A DNA stretch of 64,000 nt from Microbacterium sp. USTB-Y (GTDB taxonomy: Bacteria > Actinomycetota > Actinomycetes > Actinomycetales > Microbacteriaceae). Below are positions 23,854 to 31,924 of this stretch, in pieces (position 1 is the stretch's first letter; every line of letters begins with the position of its first letter). Location: assembly GCF_023703415.1 (NCBI RefSeq), contig NZ_JAGMTU010000002.1:62001-126000 (forward strand). Direction: 5' to 3'. The notes below the pieces were generated by a model, which did no database searches, was not told where the DNA came from, and saw only the letters and a program-made list of their open reading frames with translations. The position numbers were made by a program, and so were the translations under genes.

Positions 23854-25095
23854 GTGACGACTGCCACGAAGAAGAACACCCGGACGAAGAACGAGGCCAC
23901 CGAGCCCGAGGAGGTCGCGGCCACCGCCGCCGACGCCGCGGAGCAGGCCGCCCCGACCACGGCGGCGGCGAAGAAGCCGGCCGCGAAGAAGACCGCCAAG
24001 GCGAAGAAGGACGCTGTCGACGAGGCCACCTCCGACGAGTCGGCCGTCGACGCGGCGGACGACGGCGATGAGGAGGAGGGCGCCAAGCCCGCCTTCACCG
24101 AGCCGCTGCCCACCGGCGCCATCCGGATCAGCTCGACCGACGAGGACGACGTCCCCGTCTACTCGACCCAGATCACCGGCGCCACCGCGGACCCGGTCAA
24201 GGACTACCTGAAGCAGATCGGAAAGGTCGCGCTGCTGAACGCGGCCGAAGAGGTCGAGCTCGCGATGCGTATCGAGGCCGGCCTGTTCGCCGAGGAGAAG
24301 CTGTCGACCATGTCGCCGGCAGAGAAGACCGGCCAGCTCGGGCTCGACCTGCAGTGGGTCGCCCGTGACGGCCAGCGGGCCAAGAGCCACCTGCTCGGAG
24401 CCAACCTGCGTCTGGTGGTCTCCCTCGCCAAGCGCTACACGGGCCGCGGCATGCAGTTCCTGGACCTCATCCAGGAGGGAAACCTCGGTCTCATCCGTGC
24501 GGTCGAGAAGTTCGACTACACCAAGGGCTTCAAGTTCTCGACCTACGCGACCTGGTGGATCCGTCAGGCGATCACCCGCGCGATGGCCGACCAGGCCCGC
24601 ACGATCCGCATCCCGGTGCACATGGTCGAGGTCATCAACAAGCTCGCCCGGGTGCAGCGTCAGATGCTGCAGGACCTCGGTCGCGAACCCACTCCGGAGG
24701 AGCTGAGCCGTGAGCTCGACATGACCCCGGAGAAGGTCATCGAGGTGCAGAAGTACGGCCGCGAGCCGATCTCGCTGCACACCCCGCTCGGCGAGGACGG
24801 CGACAGCGAGTTCGGCGACCTGATCGAGGACACCGAGGCGGTCGTCCCGGCCGACGCCGTCGGCTTCACGATGCTGCAGCGCCAGCTCGAGCAGCTGCTG
24901 GACTCGCTCTCCGAGCGCGAGGCTGGCGTGATCCGCATGCGCTTCGGCCTCGGAGACGGTCAGCCGAAGACGCTCGACCAGATCGGCGACACCTTCGGCG
25001 TGACCCGCGAGCGGATCCGCCAGATCGAGTCCAAGACGATGGCGAAGCTGCGCCACCCGAGCCGGTCGCAGTCGCTGCGGGACTACCTCGAGTGA
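23854..25095 (+). CDS. sigA: Principal RNA polymerase sigma factor (group 1)
   Basis: 413 residues. A low-complexity K/A/D/E-rich extension fills the first 80 or so ([16 protein letters not shown]), as in other actinobacterial HrdB/SigA. Region 1.2 ([21 protein letters not shown]), region 2 ([37 protein letters not shown], near 201-237, given here in shortened form as its key WWIRQAI block), region 3 and the region 4 helix-turn-helix ([15 protein letters not shown]) are complete. It directs polymerase to housekeeping -10/-35 promoters. GTG 23854 has GAGAGG upstream. Its stop overlaps the next gene's start. Confidence 0.9.
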   Translation: MTTATKKNTRTKNEATEPEEVAATAADAAEQAAPTTAAAKKPAAKKTAKAKKDAVDEATSDESAVDAADDGDEEEGAKPAFTEPLPTGAIRISSTDEDDVPVYSTQITGATADPVKDYLKQIGKVALLNAAEEVELAMRIEAGLFAEEKLSTMSPAEKTGQLGLDLQWVARDGQRAKSHLLGANLRLVVSLAKRYTGRGMQFLDLIQEGNLGLIRAVEKFDYTKGFKFSTYATWWIRQAITRAMADQARTIRIPVHMVEVINKLARVQRQMLQDLGREPTPEELSRELDMTPEKVIEVQKYGREPISLHTPLGEDGDSEFGDLIEDTEAVVPADAVGFTMLQRQLEQLLDSLSEREAGVIRMRFGLGDGQPKTLDQIGDTFGVTRERIRQIESKTMAKLRHPSRSQSLRDYLE

Positions 25096-25796
25096 GCGCG
25101 GAGGCGAGGCCCAACGACGGCAAGAACCTCGAGATCTCGGTCGAGGGGGCGCGCTGGCAGCGGATCCCGATCCGCACGAAGGTGGTCATGCCCGGCGACG
25201 TGCTCGCCGACATCGTCACCGAGTACGCCGCGGGCGAGGTGCAGAAGGGCGACATCCTCTTCATCACCGAGAAGATCGTCGGCATCACCCAGGGTCGTTC
25301 GTTCCTGCTCGAGGAGATCCAGCCGCGCAAGCTGGCGTTCTTCCTGTCGAAGTACGTCACGCGCACGCCCTACGGCATCGGTCTCGGCATGCCCGAGACC
25401 ATGGAGATGGCGCTGCGCGAGTGCGGCACGCCCCGGATCCTGCTCGCGGCGGCGGTGTCGGCCGTGACCAAGGCGTTCGGGCGCCGCGGCGACTTCTACC
25501 GCATCGCCGGTGAGAAGGCGCGCGCGATCGACGGACCGACCGAGGGCACCATGCCGCCGTACGACCGCTCGGTCGTGCTGGGACCCGCACGCCCGCGCGA
25601 GGTCGCGCACGAGATGCAGCGGCTTATCGGCGGCGTCTGCGATGTCGCCGTGGTCGACATCAACGACCTCGGCGGCAACATCCTCGGGTCCACGCTCGAC
25701 AAGCCCGCGGAGAAGGGCCTCGTCGCGATCCTCAAGGACAACCCGCTCGGTCAGGGCACGGAGTCGACGCCGATGGGCATCATCCGCCCGGCCTGA
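25092..25796 (+). CDS. CofE-like (F420-0:gamma-glutamyl ligase family) protein
   Basis: 234 residues, single domain. GDVLADIV...[23 protein letters not shown] and [19 protein letters not shown] match the N- and C-terminal signature blocks of the CofE fold, which in archaea adds gamma-linked glutamates to coenzyme F420 with GTP. It lacks the nitroreductase-like extension of actinobacterial FbiB. No other F420 gene is visible here, so another acceptor is possible. GTG 25092 overlaps the sigA stop (GTGA), implying translational coupling to the housekeeping sigma factor. Confidence 0.75.
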   Translation: MSAEARPNDGKNLEISVEGARWQRIPIRTKVVMPGDVLADIVTEYAAGEVQKGDILFITEKIVGITQGRSFLLEEIQPRKLAFFLSKYVTRTPYGIGLGMPETMEMALRECGTPRILLAAAVSAVTKAFGRRGDFYRIAGEKARAIDGPTEGTMPPYDRSVVLGPARPREVAHEMQRLIGGVCDVAVVDINDLGGNILGSTLDKPAEKGLVAILKDNPLGQGTESTPMGIIRPA

Positions 25797-25803
25797 CTGC
25801 TCG

Positions 25804-25917
25804 CCGGGGTCGTTGAGCGAGCACCGACGAAGTCGGAGCGAGACGAAACGCGGTTCTTCTGCGGGAAGCCGCGTTTCGTCTCGGTCTCGCTGCGCTCGTC
25901 CTCGCTGACGACCCCGG
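25804..25917. repeat. Long palindromic repeat element, copy 1
   Basis: A large imperfect inverted repeat between two convergent genes. It opens with CCGGGGTCGTTGAGCGAGCA and closes with the complementary CGACCCCGG; the inner perfect arms are 25841-25853 (AGACGAAACGCGG) and 25869-25881. The same core and the GGTCGTTGAGCGAGCA outer motif recur at 62230-62490. It probably acts as a bidirectional terminator and belongs to a dispersed repeat family. Confidence 0.85.
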
Positions 25918-25928
25918 GGAGATGCAGC

Positions 25929-26951
25929 TCAGAACTTGATGGCGGCCTGGTAGCGCGGCTTGTGGCCGGTGCGGATGCCCGAGACGCTCGGCTTGTTCTC
26001 GTAGACGCCGGCGCCCCAGTTGCCCTCGACGAGCACGGGGCCGTCCGGGCCGACGACGATGTCCCAGCCGACGTACTGCACCTGCGGCACGACGCGGGCC
26101 ACCTGGTCGACGAACGCCTTGACCTCGTCGATGAGCGGCAGCTGGAAGTCGGCGATGCGGAAGCCCGAGTCGGGGTGCAGCTCGTGCACGTGCCCGTGGG
26201 AGTCGTAGCCGGCGCTCACCGCGTGGCCGTCGTCGTCCAGCATCGTGTAGAAGCCGCCGAACGACATCTGGTCGCTGACCTCGCCGCGGCCGAACTTCTG
26301 CGCCATCGCGAGGATGTGGGTCTTCTCGCCGTCGAAGAACGCGGTCACCCGGGTCGTGTTGACCGTGCCGGGGCAGACGGCGGCGAGATCGGGGTGCTGG
26401 CGGATGACCTCTTCGACGAGCAGGCGGCCCTGGCCCAGCAGGTCGGCGTGGAACGCGTCCCAGTCGGAGACGTCGGCGGCGTGATAGCGGAACACGCCGG
26501 AACCGGCCTGGCCCATCGGCGTCTTCACGATGACGGTGCCCTGGCGCTGCACGAAGTCGCGCAGTTCGTCCGCGTTGCCGGGCTTCACGACCATCCACTC
26601 GCGGCGGAGGAAGTCCGAGAACTTCTCGTCGAACTCGATCTTGTCGTGGAAGAGGTGCCGGAAGTCGGGATGCGCGTAGCGCTCCGAGATCTGGTTCGAC
26701 ACGGGGTGCGTCATGTAGGTGGCGCGCTCCGCGCGGTTGAGGATCGCGAAGTCGTAGTCGATGTAGTCCTGGAACCCGACGTTGTGGCGGCCGGCGGACC
26801 ACAGCATGTCCACCACCACGGCGGGGACGGCCTTGCCGTGCTGCGCGGACGCCTCCTTGGCGCGCTCGATCACCGAGCCGACATTGATGCGACGGGCGCG
26901 CTCGGCGAGATAGCCGAGACGGGACTTGAGGCCGAGGCCGTTCGAGGGCAT
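25929..26951 (-). CDS. ATP-grasp protein of the sugar-transfer-associated type
   Basis: 340 residues. The middle reads REWMVVKPGNADELRDFV, VIVKTPMGQAGSGVFRY (ATP-grasp nucleotide loop), LLVEEVIRQHPDL and, near the end, YVGWDIVVGPDGPVLVEGNWGAG with the metal-binding acidic residues. This pattern matches PF14397 proteins, often annotated as sugar-transfer-associated ATP-grasp or hexapeptide transferase. They probably join an amino acid or carboxylate to a cell-wall or exopolysaccharide precursor; no substrate is known. ATG 26951 follows GGAG at 5 nt, with a TAGAAT hexamer about 36 nt upstream as -10. Confidence 0.75.
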   Translation of the reverse strand: MPSNGLGLKSRLGYLAERARRINVGSVIERAKEASAQHGKAVPAVVVDMLWSAGRHNVGFQDYIDYDFAILNRAERATYMTHPVSNQISERYAHPDFRHLFHDKIEFDEKFSDFLRREWMVVKPGNADELRDFVQRQGTVIVKTPMGQAGSGVFRYHAADVSDWDAFHADLLGQGRLLVEEVIRQHPDLAAVCPGTVNTTRVTAFFDGEKTHILAMAQKFGRGEVSDQMSFGGFYTMLDDDGHAVSAGYDSHGHVHELHPDSGFRIADFQLPLIDEVKAFVDQVARVVPQVQYVGWDIVVGPDGPVLVEGNWGAGVYENKPSVSGIRTGHKPRYQAAIKF

Positions 26952-27055
26952 GCGTACTCCGGGTCGAGGATCGGGAACCGGTCCATTCTAGGCGGCGATG
27001 CTCCGAGACCCCCGGGACGAGCCCTCGCCGCGGAGGGGCGGTCGCGCCGCGCCGC

Positions 27056-27067
27056 TAGGCTGGGACG
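27056..27067 (+). promoter_or_regulatory. Leaderless promoter -10 of first racemase-like gene
   Basis: TAGGCT at 27056-27061, 6 nt before GTG 27068. Confidence 0.55.
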
Positions 27068-27790
27068 GTGACCGCACTGCTCCCCGCCTCCGATTCGCGG
27101 AGCGCGATGCTGCGAGCGGTGGTGTCGCGCTCGGCCCTCGCGGAGGGCGCGGCGAGGGCCGTCGCCGCCGCAGGCGCAGGGGTCGCCGATCTGCGCAGGG
27201 ATGCCTGGGGGCACGGGCTGCTCGAGACCGCGCGGATCGCGCAGCGCGCCGGCGTCGACGCGGTGCGCGTGGACGGAGCCGACGAGGTCGCGCTGCTCGC
27301 CGCCGAGGGGATCGTCGCCACGTGCGAGCGCCGGCCCGACCTGGATCCGGCGCTGTTCTACGGCCTTCCGGACGCGTCCGCCACCGTGGCGGGCGAGCCG
27401 GCGATGAGCGCGGTCGGCCGCGTGCTGTCCACGAAGGACATCGCCGCGGGCTCCGGGGTGTCCTACGGCTACATCCATCGGGCCCCCGTCGATTCGCGCC
27501 TGGCCCTCGTCACGGGCGGCTACGCCCAGGGCGTCGTGCGGGCCCTCGGGAGCCGCGCATCGGTCGAGATCGACGGCGTCGTGCACCCGATCGTCGGCCG
27601 GATCGCGATGGACGTGTGCGTGGTCGACATCGGCGACGCCGAGGTGATTCCCGGAGCAGCCGCGATCTTCTTCGGGGGCCGCGGCCCTCTCGCCGCCGGA
27701 CTCGCCGAGTGGGCGCGGATCACGGGGATGACCCCGGGCGAGCTCGCCGCCGTGCTCGGACAGCGGACGGAGCGCGTGTGGCTGGACTGA
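27068..27790 (+). CDS. Degenerate alanine racemase-like protein, tyrosine-bearing
   Basis: 240 residues against about 370 for alanine racemase. The N-terminus keeps the first barrel elements (VSRSALAEGAARAV, DLRRDAWGHG), but the PLP lysine of VVKADAYGHG is replaced by R43. Most of the barrel is absent. The C-terminal domain is well preserved: AGSGVSYGYIHRAP holds the catalytic tyrosine equivalent (Y133), LVTGGYAQGVVR the second tyrosine (Y152), and GRIAMDVCVVDIGD the Met-Asp pair. It cannot bind PLP by the usual Schiff base. It overlaps the next gene, a racemase with the opposite defect. Leaderless TAGGCT promoter. Confidence 0.75.
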   Translation: MTALLPASDSRSAMLRAVVSRSALAEGAARAVAAAGAGVADLRRDAWGHGLLETARIAQRAGVDAVRVDGADEVALLAAEGIVATCERRPDLDPALFYGLPDASATVAGEPAMSAVGRVLSTKDIAAGSGVSYGYIHRAPVDSRLALVTGGYAQGVVRALGSRASVEIDGVVHPIVGRIAMDVCVVDIGDAEVIPGAAAIFFGGRGPLAAGLAEWARITGMTPGELAAVLGQRTERVWLD

Positions 27791-28827
27791 ACGGACCAGT
27801 GCTGCGCGCCGACGAGGCCGTGCTGCGGGCGAACATCGCCGCGGTGCAGGCCCGGGTCACCCCTGCCGAGCTGATGATGGTCGTCAAAGACGACGGCTAC
27901 GGACTCGGCGCCGACTGGGCCTCACGGGTGGCTGTGGATGCCGGAGTGGGCTGGCTCGGCACCTATGACATCCCGACCGCCGTCCAGCTGCGCGCAGCAG
28001 TCGGCCCGCAGCCGCGGCTCTTCGCCTGGGTGACCTCGTCCGACGAGGAGATCGCCGCGGCGCTGCACGCGCACATCGACCTCGGCGTGGGCAGCGTCGA
28101 GTATCTCGAGCGCGTGATCGTGCAGGCGGATGCGACGGGGTTCCGCGCGCGGATCCACCTCAAGATCGACACAGGGCTGCACCGCAACGGCCTGTCCGCC
28201 GCGGAGTGGGACGACGGCGTCCGCATCGCGCTGGACGCCCAGCACCGCGGGATGATCGACCTCGTCGGCGCCTGGAGCCACCTCGCGGAGGCCAGCGACG
28301 CGGAGGACGACGCCGCGCAGGCGCGATTCCTCGCGGCGGTGACCCGGGCGGAGACGCTCGGCGCACAGTTGCCGTATCAGCACCTGACGGCGTCCGCGGC
28401 GACCTGGGAGCGCCCGGAGCTGCGCGGCACGCTCGTGCGCGTCGGGGCGTTCTGCTTCGGCGTGCGGTCTGCGGACGGCCCCGACCTGCCCGGAATCGCC
28501 CCGGCGGCCGAGCTCGTGGCCCCGGTACGGCGGATCGAGGACGACGAGGTCGTCATCGGCGCCGGATCGTTCGACGGGCTGCCCAGCACCCTCGCCCGTC
28601 GGGTGCGGGTCGGCACCCCCGGCGGCGCGCGGGAGCTCAGGTCCGTGGGGATCGACGAGATGCGCGTCGAGGCGTGGCAGGGAGCGAGCGTGGGCGACGA
28701 GGTCGTCGTCTTCGGGCGGGGACGATGCGGCGAGGAGTCGCCCACGACCCTGGCCGAAGCCGTCGGGACCGTGGGCGAGGAGATCCTCTGCCGTCTCACG
28801 CCGAGCGTGCGCCGCGAGTACCGCTGA
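27778..28827 (+). CDS. Alanine racemase-like protein, PLP-lysine-bearing but lacking catalytic tyrosine
   Basis: 349 residues. The barrel is intact: MMVVKDDGYGLG with PLP lysine K37, IHLKIDTGLHRNGL (carboxylate arginine), GAWSHLAEASD (the histidine), TASAAT and TLVRVGAF (R221). In the C-terminal domain the GxxVSYG segment with the catalytic tyrosine is missing and GYADG reads GSFDG, while SVGIDEMRVEAW replaces GRICMDQ. Thus the usual Tyr base is gone. GTG 27778 has GGAG 5 nt upstream and overlaps the previous gene by 13 bp, so both are co-translated. See the paired-racemase finding. Confidence 0.75.
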   Translation: MAGLNGPVLRADEAVLRANIAAVQARVTPAELMMVVKDDGYGLGADWASRVAVDAGVGWLGTYDIPTAVQLRAAVGPQPRLFAWVTSSDEEIAAALHAHIDLGVGSVEYLERVIVQADATGFRARIHLKIDTGLHRNGLSAAEWDDGVRIALDAQHRGMIDLVGAWSHLAEASDAEDDAAQARFLAAVTRAETLGAQLPYQHLTASAATWERPELRGTLVRVGAFCFGVRSADGPDLPGIAPAAELVAPVRRIEDDEVVIGAGSFDGLPSTLARRVRVGTPGGARELRSVGIDEMRVEAWQGASVGDEVVVFGRGRCGEESPTTLAEAVGTVGEEILCRLTPSVRREYR

Positions 28828-28847
28828 ACCGGCCCGAGCGACGAAAA

Positions 28848-28873
28848 CGCCCGATGTCGGGTGACACCGGGCG
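28848..28873. terminator. Hairpin between racemase and DUF7455 genes
   Basis: 11-nt arms with one mismatch (28848-28858 with 28863-28873) and a GGGT loop, between convergent genes. Confidence 0.7.
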
Positions 28874-28920
28874 CTTCTGTGCATCCGCGGCCGGTCGTCG
28901 TGGCCGCGGACCTCGGGCTC

Positions 28921-29136
28921 TCAGGACGCTTCGCTGAGGCGCGACGTCTCGTCGTGCCAGCTCGTGGCCACGGCCCGCAGCTTCTCTTCGTACTTGCGTC
29001 CGTGGTGGGCGCAGTAGAGCAGCTCGTGCCCGTTGACCACGGCGGCGATGTAGGCCTGGGCTCCGCAGGCGTCGCATCGGTCCATCGCCGTGAGGCGGGG
29101 GATGACGGTGGCATCCCGTTCGGTCGTCGCGTTCAT
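28921..29136 (-). CDS. DUF7455 small zinc-binding protein
   Basis: 71 residues. DRCDACGAQAYIAAVVNGHELLYCAHHGRKYEEKL has a CxxC...CxHH arrangement expected to bind one zinc ion, and this block defines the small actinobacterial family. It is usually encoded beside sigA or topoisomerase IV genes, as here before parE. ATG 29136 is preceded by AAGGAGG at 7 nt. Upstream on the same strand a TGTATT hexamer about 50 nt before the start may be its -10. Function unknown. Confidence 0.85.
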   Translation of the reverse strand: MNATTERDATVIPRLTAMDRCDACGAQAYIAAVVNGHELLYCAHHGRKYEEKLRAVATSWHDETSRLSEAS

Positions 29137-29304
29137 CTCGATGCCTCCTTGGTGTATCGGGTCCGCTGTGAGGTGTGCTCAATACAACCACGCAGACCTG
29201 GGAGTCATGCCCGCGAGACGGCGTGTTTCGCTCAGCGCGTACGAAGGCTCTGCGGGTCCGGATCGCGGTAGGAGTGTCGACCGCCGTACGCCTGCGGGCC
29301 TCGA

Positions 29305-29318
29305 TACGATTGAGGATT
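29305..29318 (+). promoter_or_regulatory. Leaderless-type promoter -10 of parE
   Basis: TACGAT at 29305-29310 is 8 nt before GTG 29319, slightly longer than the usual 6-7. Confidence 0.4.
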
Positions 29319-31436
29319 GTGACAGCCGAGTACTCCGCCCATCATCTCCAGGTCCTCGAAGGGCTCGAAGCGGTCCGCAAGCGACCCGGCATGTACATCG
29401 GCTCGAACGGCTCGCCGGGCCTCATGCACTGCCTCTGGGAGATCATCGACAACGCCGTGGACGAGGCCGTCGCCGGCAACGGATCCAAGATCGACATCAT
29501 CCTGCACCCCGACGGGAGCGTCGAGGTGCACGATCGCGGACGGGGAATCCCCGTGGATGTGGAACCCCGCACCGGACTCACGGGCGTGGAGGTCGTCTTC
29601 ACCAAGCTGCACGCCGGCGGCAAGTTCGGCGGCGGCTCGTACGCCGCCTCGGGCGGGCTGCACGGCGTGGGCGCCTCGGTCGTGAACGCTCTCTCCGAGC
29701 GCCTCGACGTCGAGGTGGACCGCGGCGGCAAGGTCTACGCGATGTCGTTCCGTCGCGGCGAGCCCGGTCTGTTCACCGACGACGGCGAGAAGCGCCCCGA
29801 TGCGCCGTTCGCGCCGTTCCAGGACAAGAGCGAGCTGCGCGTGATCGGGAAGGCGGCCAAGGGCGCCACCGGCACCCGGATCCGCTACTGGGCGGACCGG
29901 CAGATCTTCACGAAGGACGCGGCCTTCCAGCTCGCCGACCTCGAGAACCGCGCCAGGCAGACCGCCTTCCTCGTACCAGGACTGGAGCTCGTCGTCCACG
30001 ACGAGCGCGTGCCGGCGGGCTCGGACGCAGAGTCCGACGCGTCGGCCGCCGCCGTCGGCAACGAGACCTCGTATCACTACGAGGGCGGCATCTCGGAGTT
30101 CGTGGAGTACCTCGCGACCGATGCGCCCGTGACCGACACCTGGCGGGTGCAGGGGGAGGGGACCTTCAAGGAGACCGTCCCCGTGCTGCAGCCGGACGGG
30201 CACATGGTGGCGACCGAGGTGGAGCGGGTCTGCGCCGTCGACATCGCCCTGCGCTGGGGCACCGGGTACGAGACCACCACCCGGTCCTTCGTCAACATCA
30301 TCGCGACCCCCAAGGGCGGCACCCATCAGCAGGGCTTCGAGCAGGAGCTCCTCAAGGTGCTCCGGGCCCAGGTCGAGCAGAACGCGCGACGGCTCAAGGT
30401 CGGCAACGACAAGCTGGAGAAGGACGACGTGCTCGCCGGCCTCACCGCCGTGCTCACGGTCAACGTCCCCGAACCGCAGTTCGAGGGGCAGACCAAGGAG
30501 GTGCTCGGGACTCCCGCGGTGCGGCAGATCGTGGCCCAGGTGCTCCGCAAGGACCTGGGTGAGCGGTTCAGCTCGCCCAAGCGCGACGACAAGAGCCAGG
30601 CGGCTCAGCTGCTCGACAAGATCGTCGCCGAGATGAAGGCGCGCGTCTCGGCGCGCGCCCACAAGGAGACGCAGCGCCGCAAGAACGCGCTCGAGTCCTC
30701 TTCTCTGCCCGCGAAGCTCGTGGACTGCCGCTCGACCGATGTGGCGCAGACCGAGCTCTTCATCGTCGAGGGCGATTCCGCGCTCGGCACCGCCAAGCAC
30801 GCCCGCACGAGCGAGTACCAGGCTCTGCTGCCCATCCGCGGCAAGATCCTGAACGTGCAGAAGGCCTCGGTCAGCGACATGCTGTCCAATGTCGAATGCG
30901 CCTCGATCATCCAGGTGATCGGCGCCGGCTCCGGGCGCTCCTTCGACCTCAGCACCGCCCGCTACGGGAAGATCATCCTGATGAGCGACGCGGATGTCGA
31001 CGGCGCGCACATCCGCACGCTGCTGCTCACGCTCTTCTACCGGTACATGCGACCGCTCATCGAGGACGGACGCGTGTTCGCCGCGGTGCCGCCGCTGCAT
31101 CGGGTGATCGTGATGAACCCCGGATCCAAGCCCAACGAGACCATCTACACGTACAGCGAGGGCGAGCTGCACACGCTGCTCGCGAAGCTGCGCAAGCAGA
31201 ACAAGCGCTGGCACGAGCCGATCCAGCGATACAAGGGTCTCGGCGAGATGGATGCGGAACAGCTCGCCTCCACGACGATGGACCGCTCCGGACGGCTGCT
31301 GCGCCGTGTGCGCATGGAGGATGCCGAAGCCGCCGGCCGGGTGTTCGAGCTCCTGATGGGCAACGAGGTCGCTCCGCGGCGCGAGTTCATCATCGACTCC
31401 TCCGACCGCTTGGCCCGCGAGGCGATCGACGCCTGA
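29319..31436 (+). CDS. parE: DNA topoisomerase IV subunit B
   Basis: 705 residues. The GHKL ATPase domain starts with HHLQVLEGLEAVRKRPGMYIGS and contains EIIDNAVDEAVAG and GGLHGVGASVVNALS; the TOPRIM domain has EGDSALGTAKHARTSEYQ and the DADVDGAHI metal site. It supplies ATP-driven strand passage for decatenation together with ParC. I call it ParE rather than GyrB because parC lies 7 kb downstream and gyrA/gyrB normally sit near the origin. GTG 29319 is chosen from the leaderless-type promoter and family start; a longer frame to 29175 is less likely. It overlaps the GNAT gene by one base. Confidence 0.88.
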   Translation: MTAEYSAHHLQVLEGLEAVRKRPGMYIGSNGSPGLMHCLWEIIDNAVDEAVAGNGSKIDIILHPDGSVEVHDRGRGIPVDVEPRTGLTGVEVVFTKLHAGGKFGGGSYAASGGLHGVGASVVNALSERLDVEVDRGGKVYAMSFRRGEPGLFTDDGEKRPDAPFAPFQDKSELRVIGKAAKGATGTRIRYWADRQIFTKDAAFQLADLENRARQTAFLVPGLELVVHDERVPAGSDAESDASAAAVGNETSYHYEGGISEFVEYLATDAPVTDTWRVQGEGTFKETVPVLQPDGHMVATEVERVCAVDIALRWGTGYETTTRSFVNIIATPKGGTHQQGFEQELLKVLRAQVEQNARRLKVGNDKLEKDDVLAGLTAVLTVNVPEPQFEGQTKEVLGTPAVRQIVAQVLRKDLGERFSSPKRDDKSQAAQLLDKIVAEMKARVSARAHKETQRRKNALESSSLPAKLVDCRSTDVAQTELFIVEGDSALGTAKHARTSEYQALLPIRGKILNVQKASVSDMLSNVECASIIQVIGAGSGRSFDLSTARYGKIILMSDADVDGAHIRTLLLTLFYRYMRPLIEDGRVFAAVPPLHRVIVMNPGSKPNETIYTYSEGELHTLLAKLRKQNKRWHEPIQRYKGLGEMDAEQLASTTMDRSGRLLRRVRMEDAEAAGRVFELLMGNEVAPRREFIIDSSDRLAREAIDA

Positions 31437-31912
31437 TGATCGCGCTCGCACCGGGCGTGTCACTGCGCCCTGCGCGCCCGGGGGACGTCGATACGGTCGC
31501 GGCGCTCAAGGAGCGCGTGCTGCGCGGGGATCTCGAACCGCTGGTCGGCTGGGATCCGGCGCGCTCGCGCGCCCGTGTCGTGGAGCACTTCTCCCCGGCG
31601 CACACGTGGATGATCCTCGTCGACGGCGAGACCGCGGGCACGATCACCCTGCGTCCCGACCGCGATGCGCTGTGGCTGGAGATGTTCTATCTGGACGAAC
31701 GGCACCAGGGACGGGGCATCGGAACCTCCCTCCTTCGCGCCGTGCTGAGGGATGCGCCCGTCGATCGGCCGCTGCGGCTCCAGGTGCTCGTCGGCTCCGC
31801 GGCCCTGCGCCTGTACGAGCGGCACGGCTTCATCGTCGAGGAGAACGACGGCGTGGACATCTGGATGCGCCGCGACCCGCGCGCGGCTGCCGAGTCCGTC
31901 CCGGCGCCTTGA
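31436..31912 (+). CDS. GNAT-family N-acetyltransferase
   Basis: 158 residues. VSLRPARPGDVDTVAALKER starts the fold, and LDERHQGRGIGTSLLRAVL is the acetyl-CoA pyrophosphate loop (Q/RxxGxG/A), followed by LQVLVGSAALRLYERHGF, the usual C-terminal beta-bulge region. These enzymes acetylate small amines or protein N-termini; the substrate is unknown. Its ATG overlaps the parE stop (TGATG), so it is translated as part of the parE transcript. Confidence 0.88.
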   Translation: MIALAPGVSLRPARPGDVDTVAALKERVLRGDLEPLVGWDPARSRARVVEHFSPAHTWMILVDGETAGTITLRPDRDALWLEMFYLDERHQGRGIGTSLLRAVLRDAPVDRPLRLQVLVGSAALRLYERHGFIVEENDGVDIWMRRDPRAAAESVPAP

Positions 31913-31924
31913 CAGACTGAGACG
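31913..31924 (+). promoter_or_regulatory. Possible leaderless promoter of arginase-family gene
   Basis: CAGACT at 31913-31918, 6 nt before ATG 31925. The hexamer is a weaker match than others in the window. Confidence 0.35.

Noticed and set aside
27068..27790. Simple pseudogene of alanine racemase
   Set aside because: The frame is open, has its own promoter, keeps the C-terminal active-site motifs and overlaps the next gene in a translationally coupled way; a frameshift relic would not show this.
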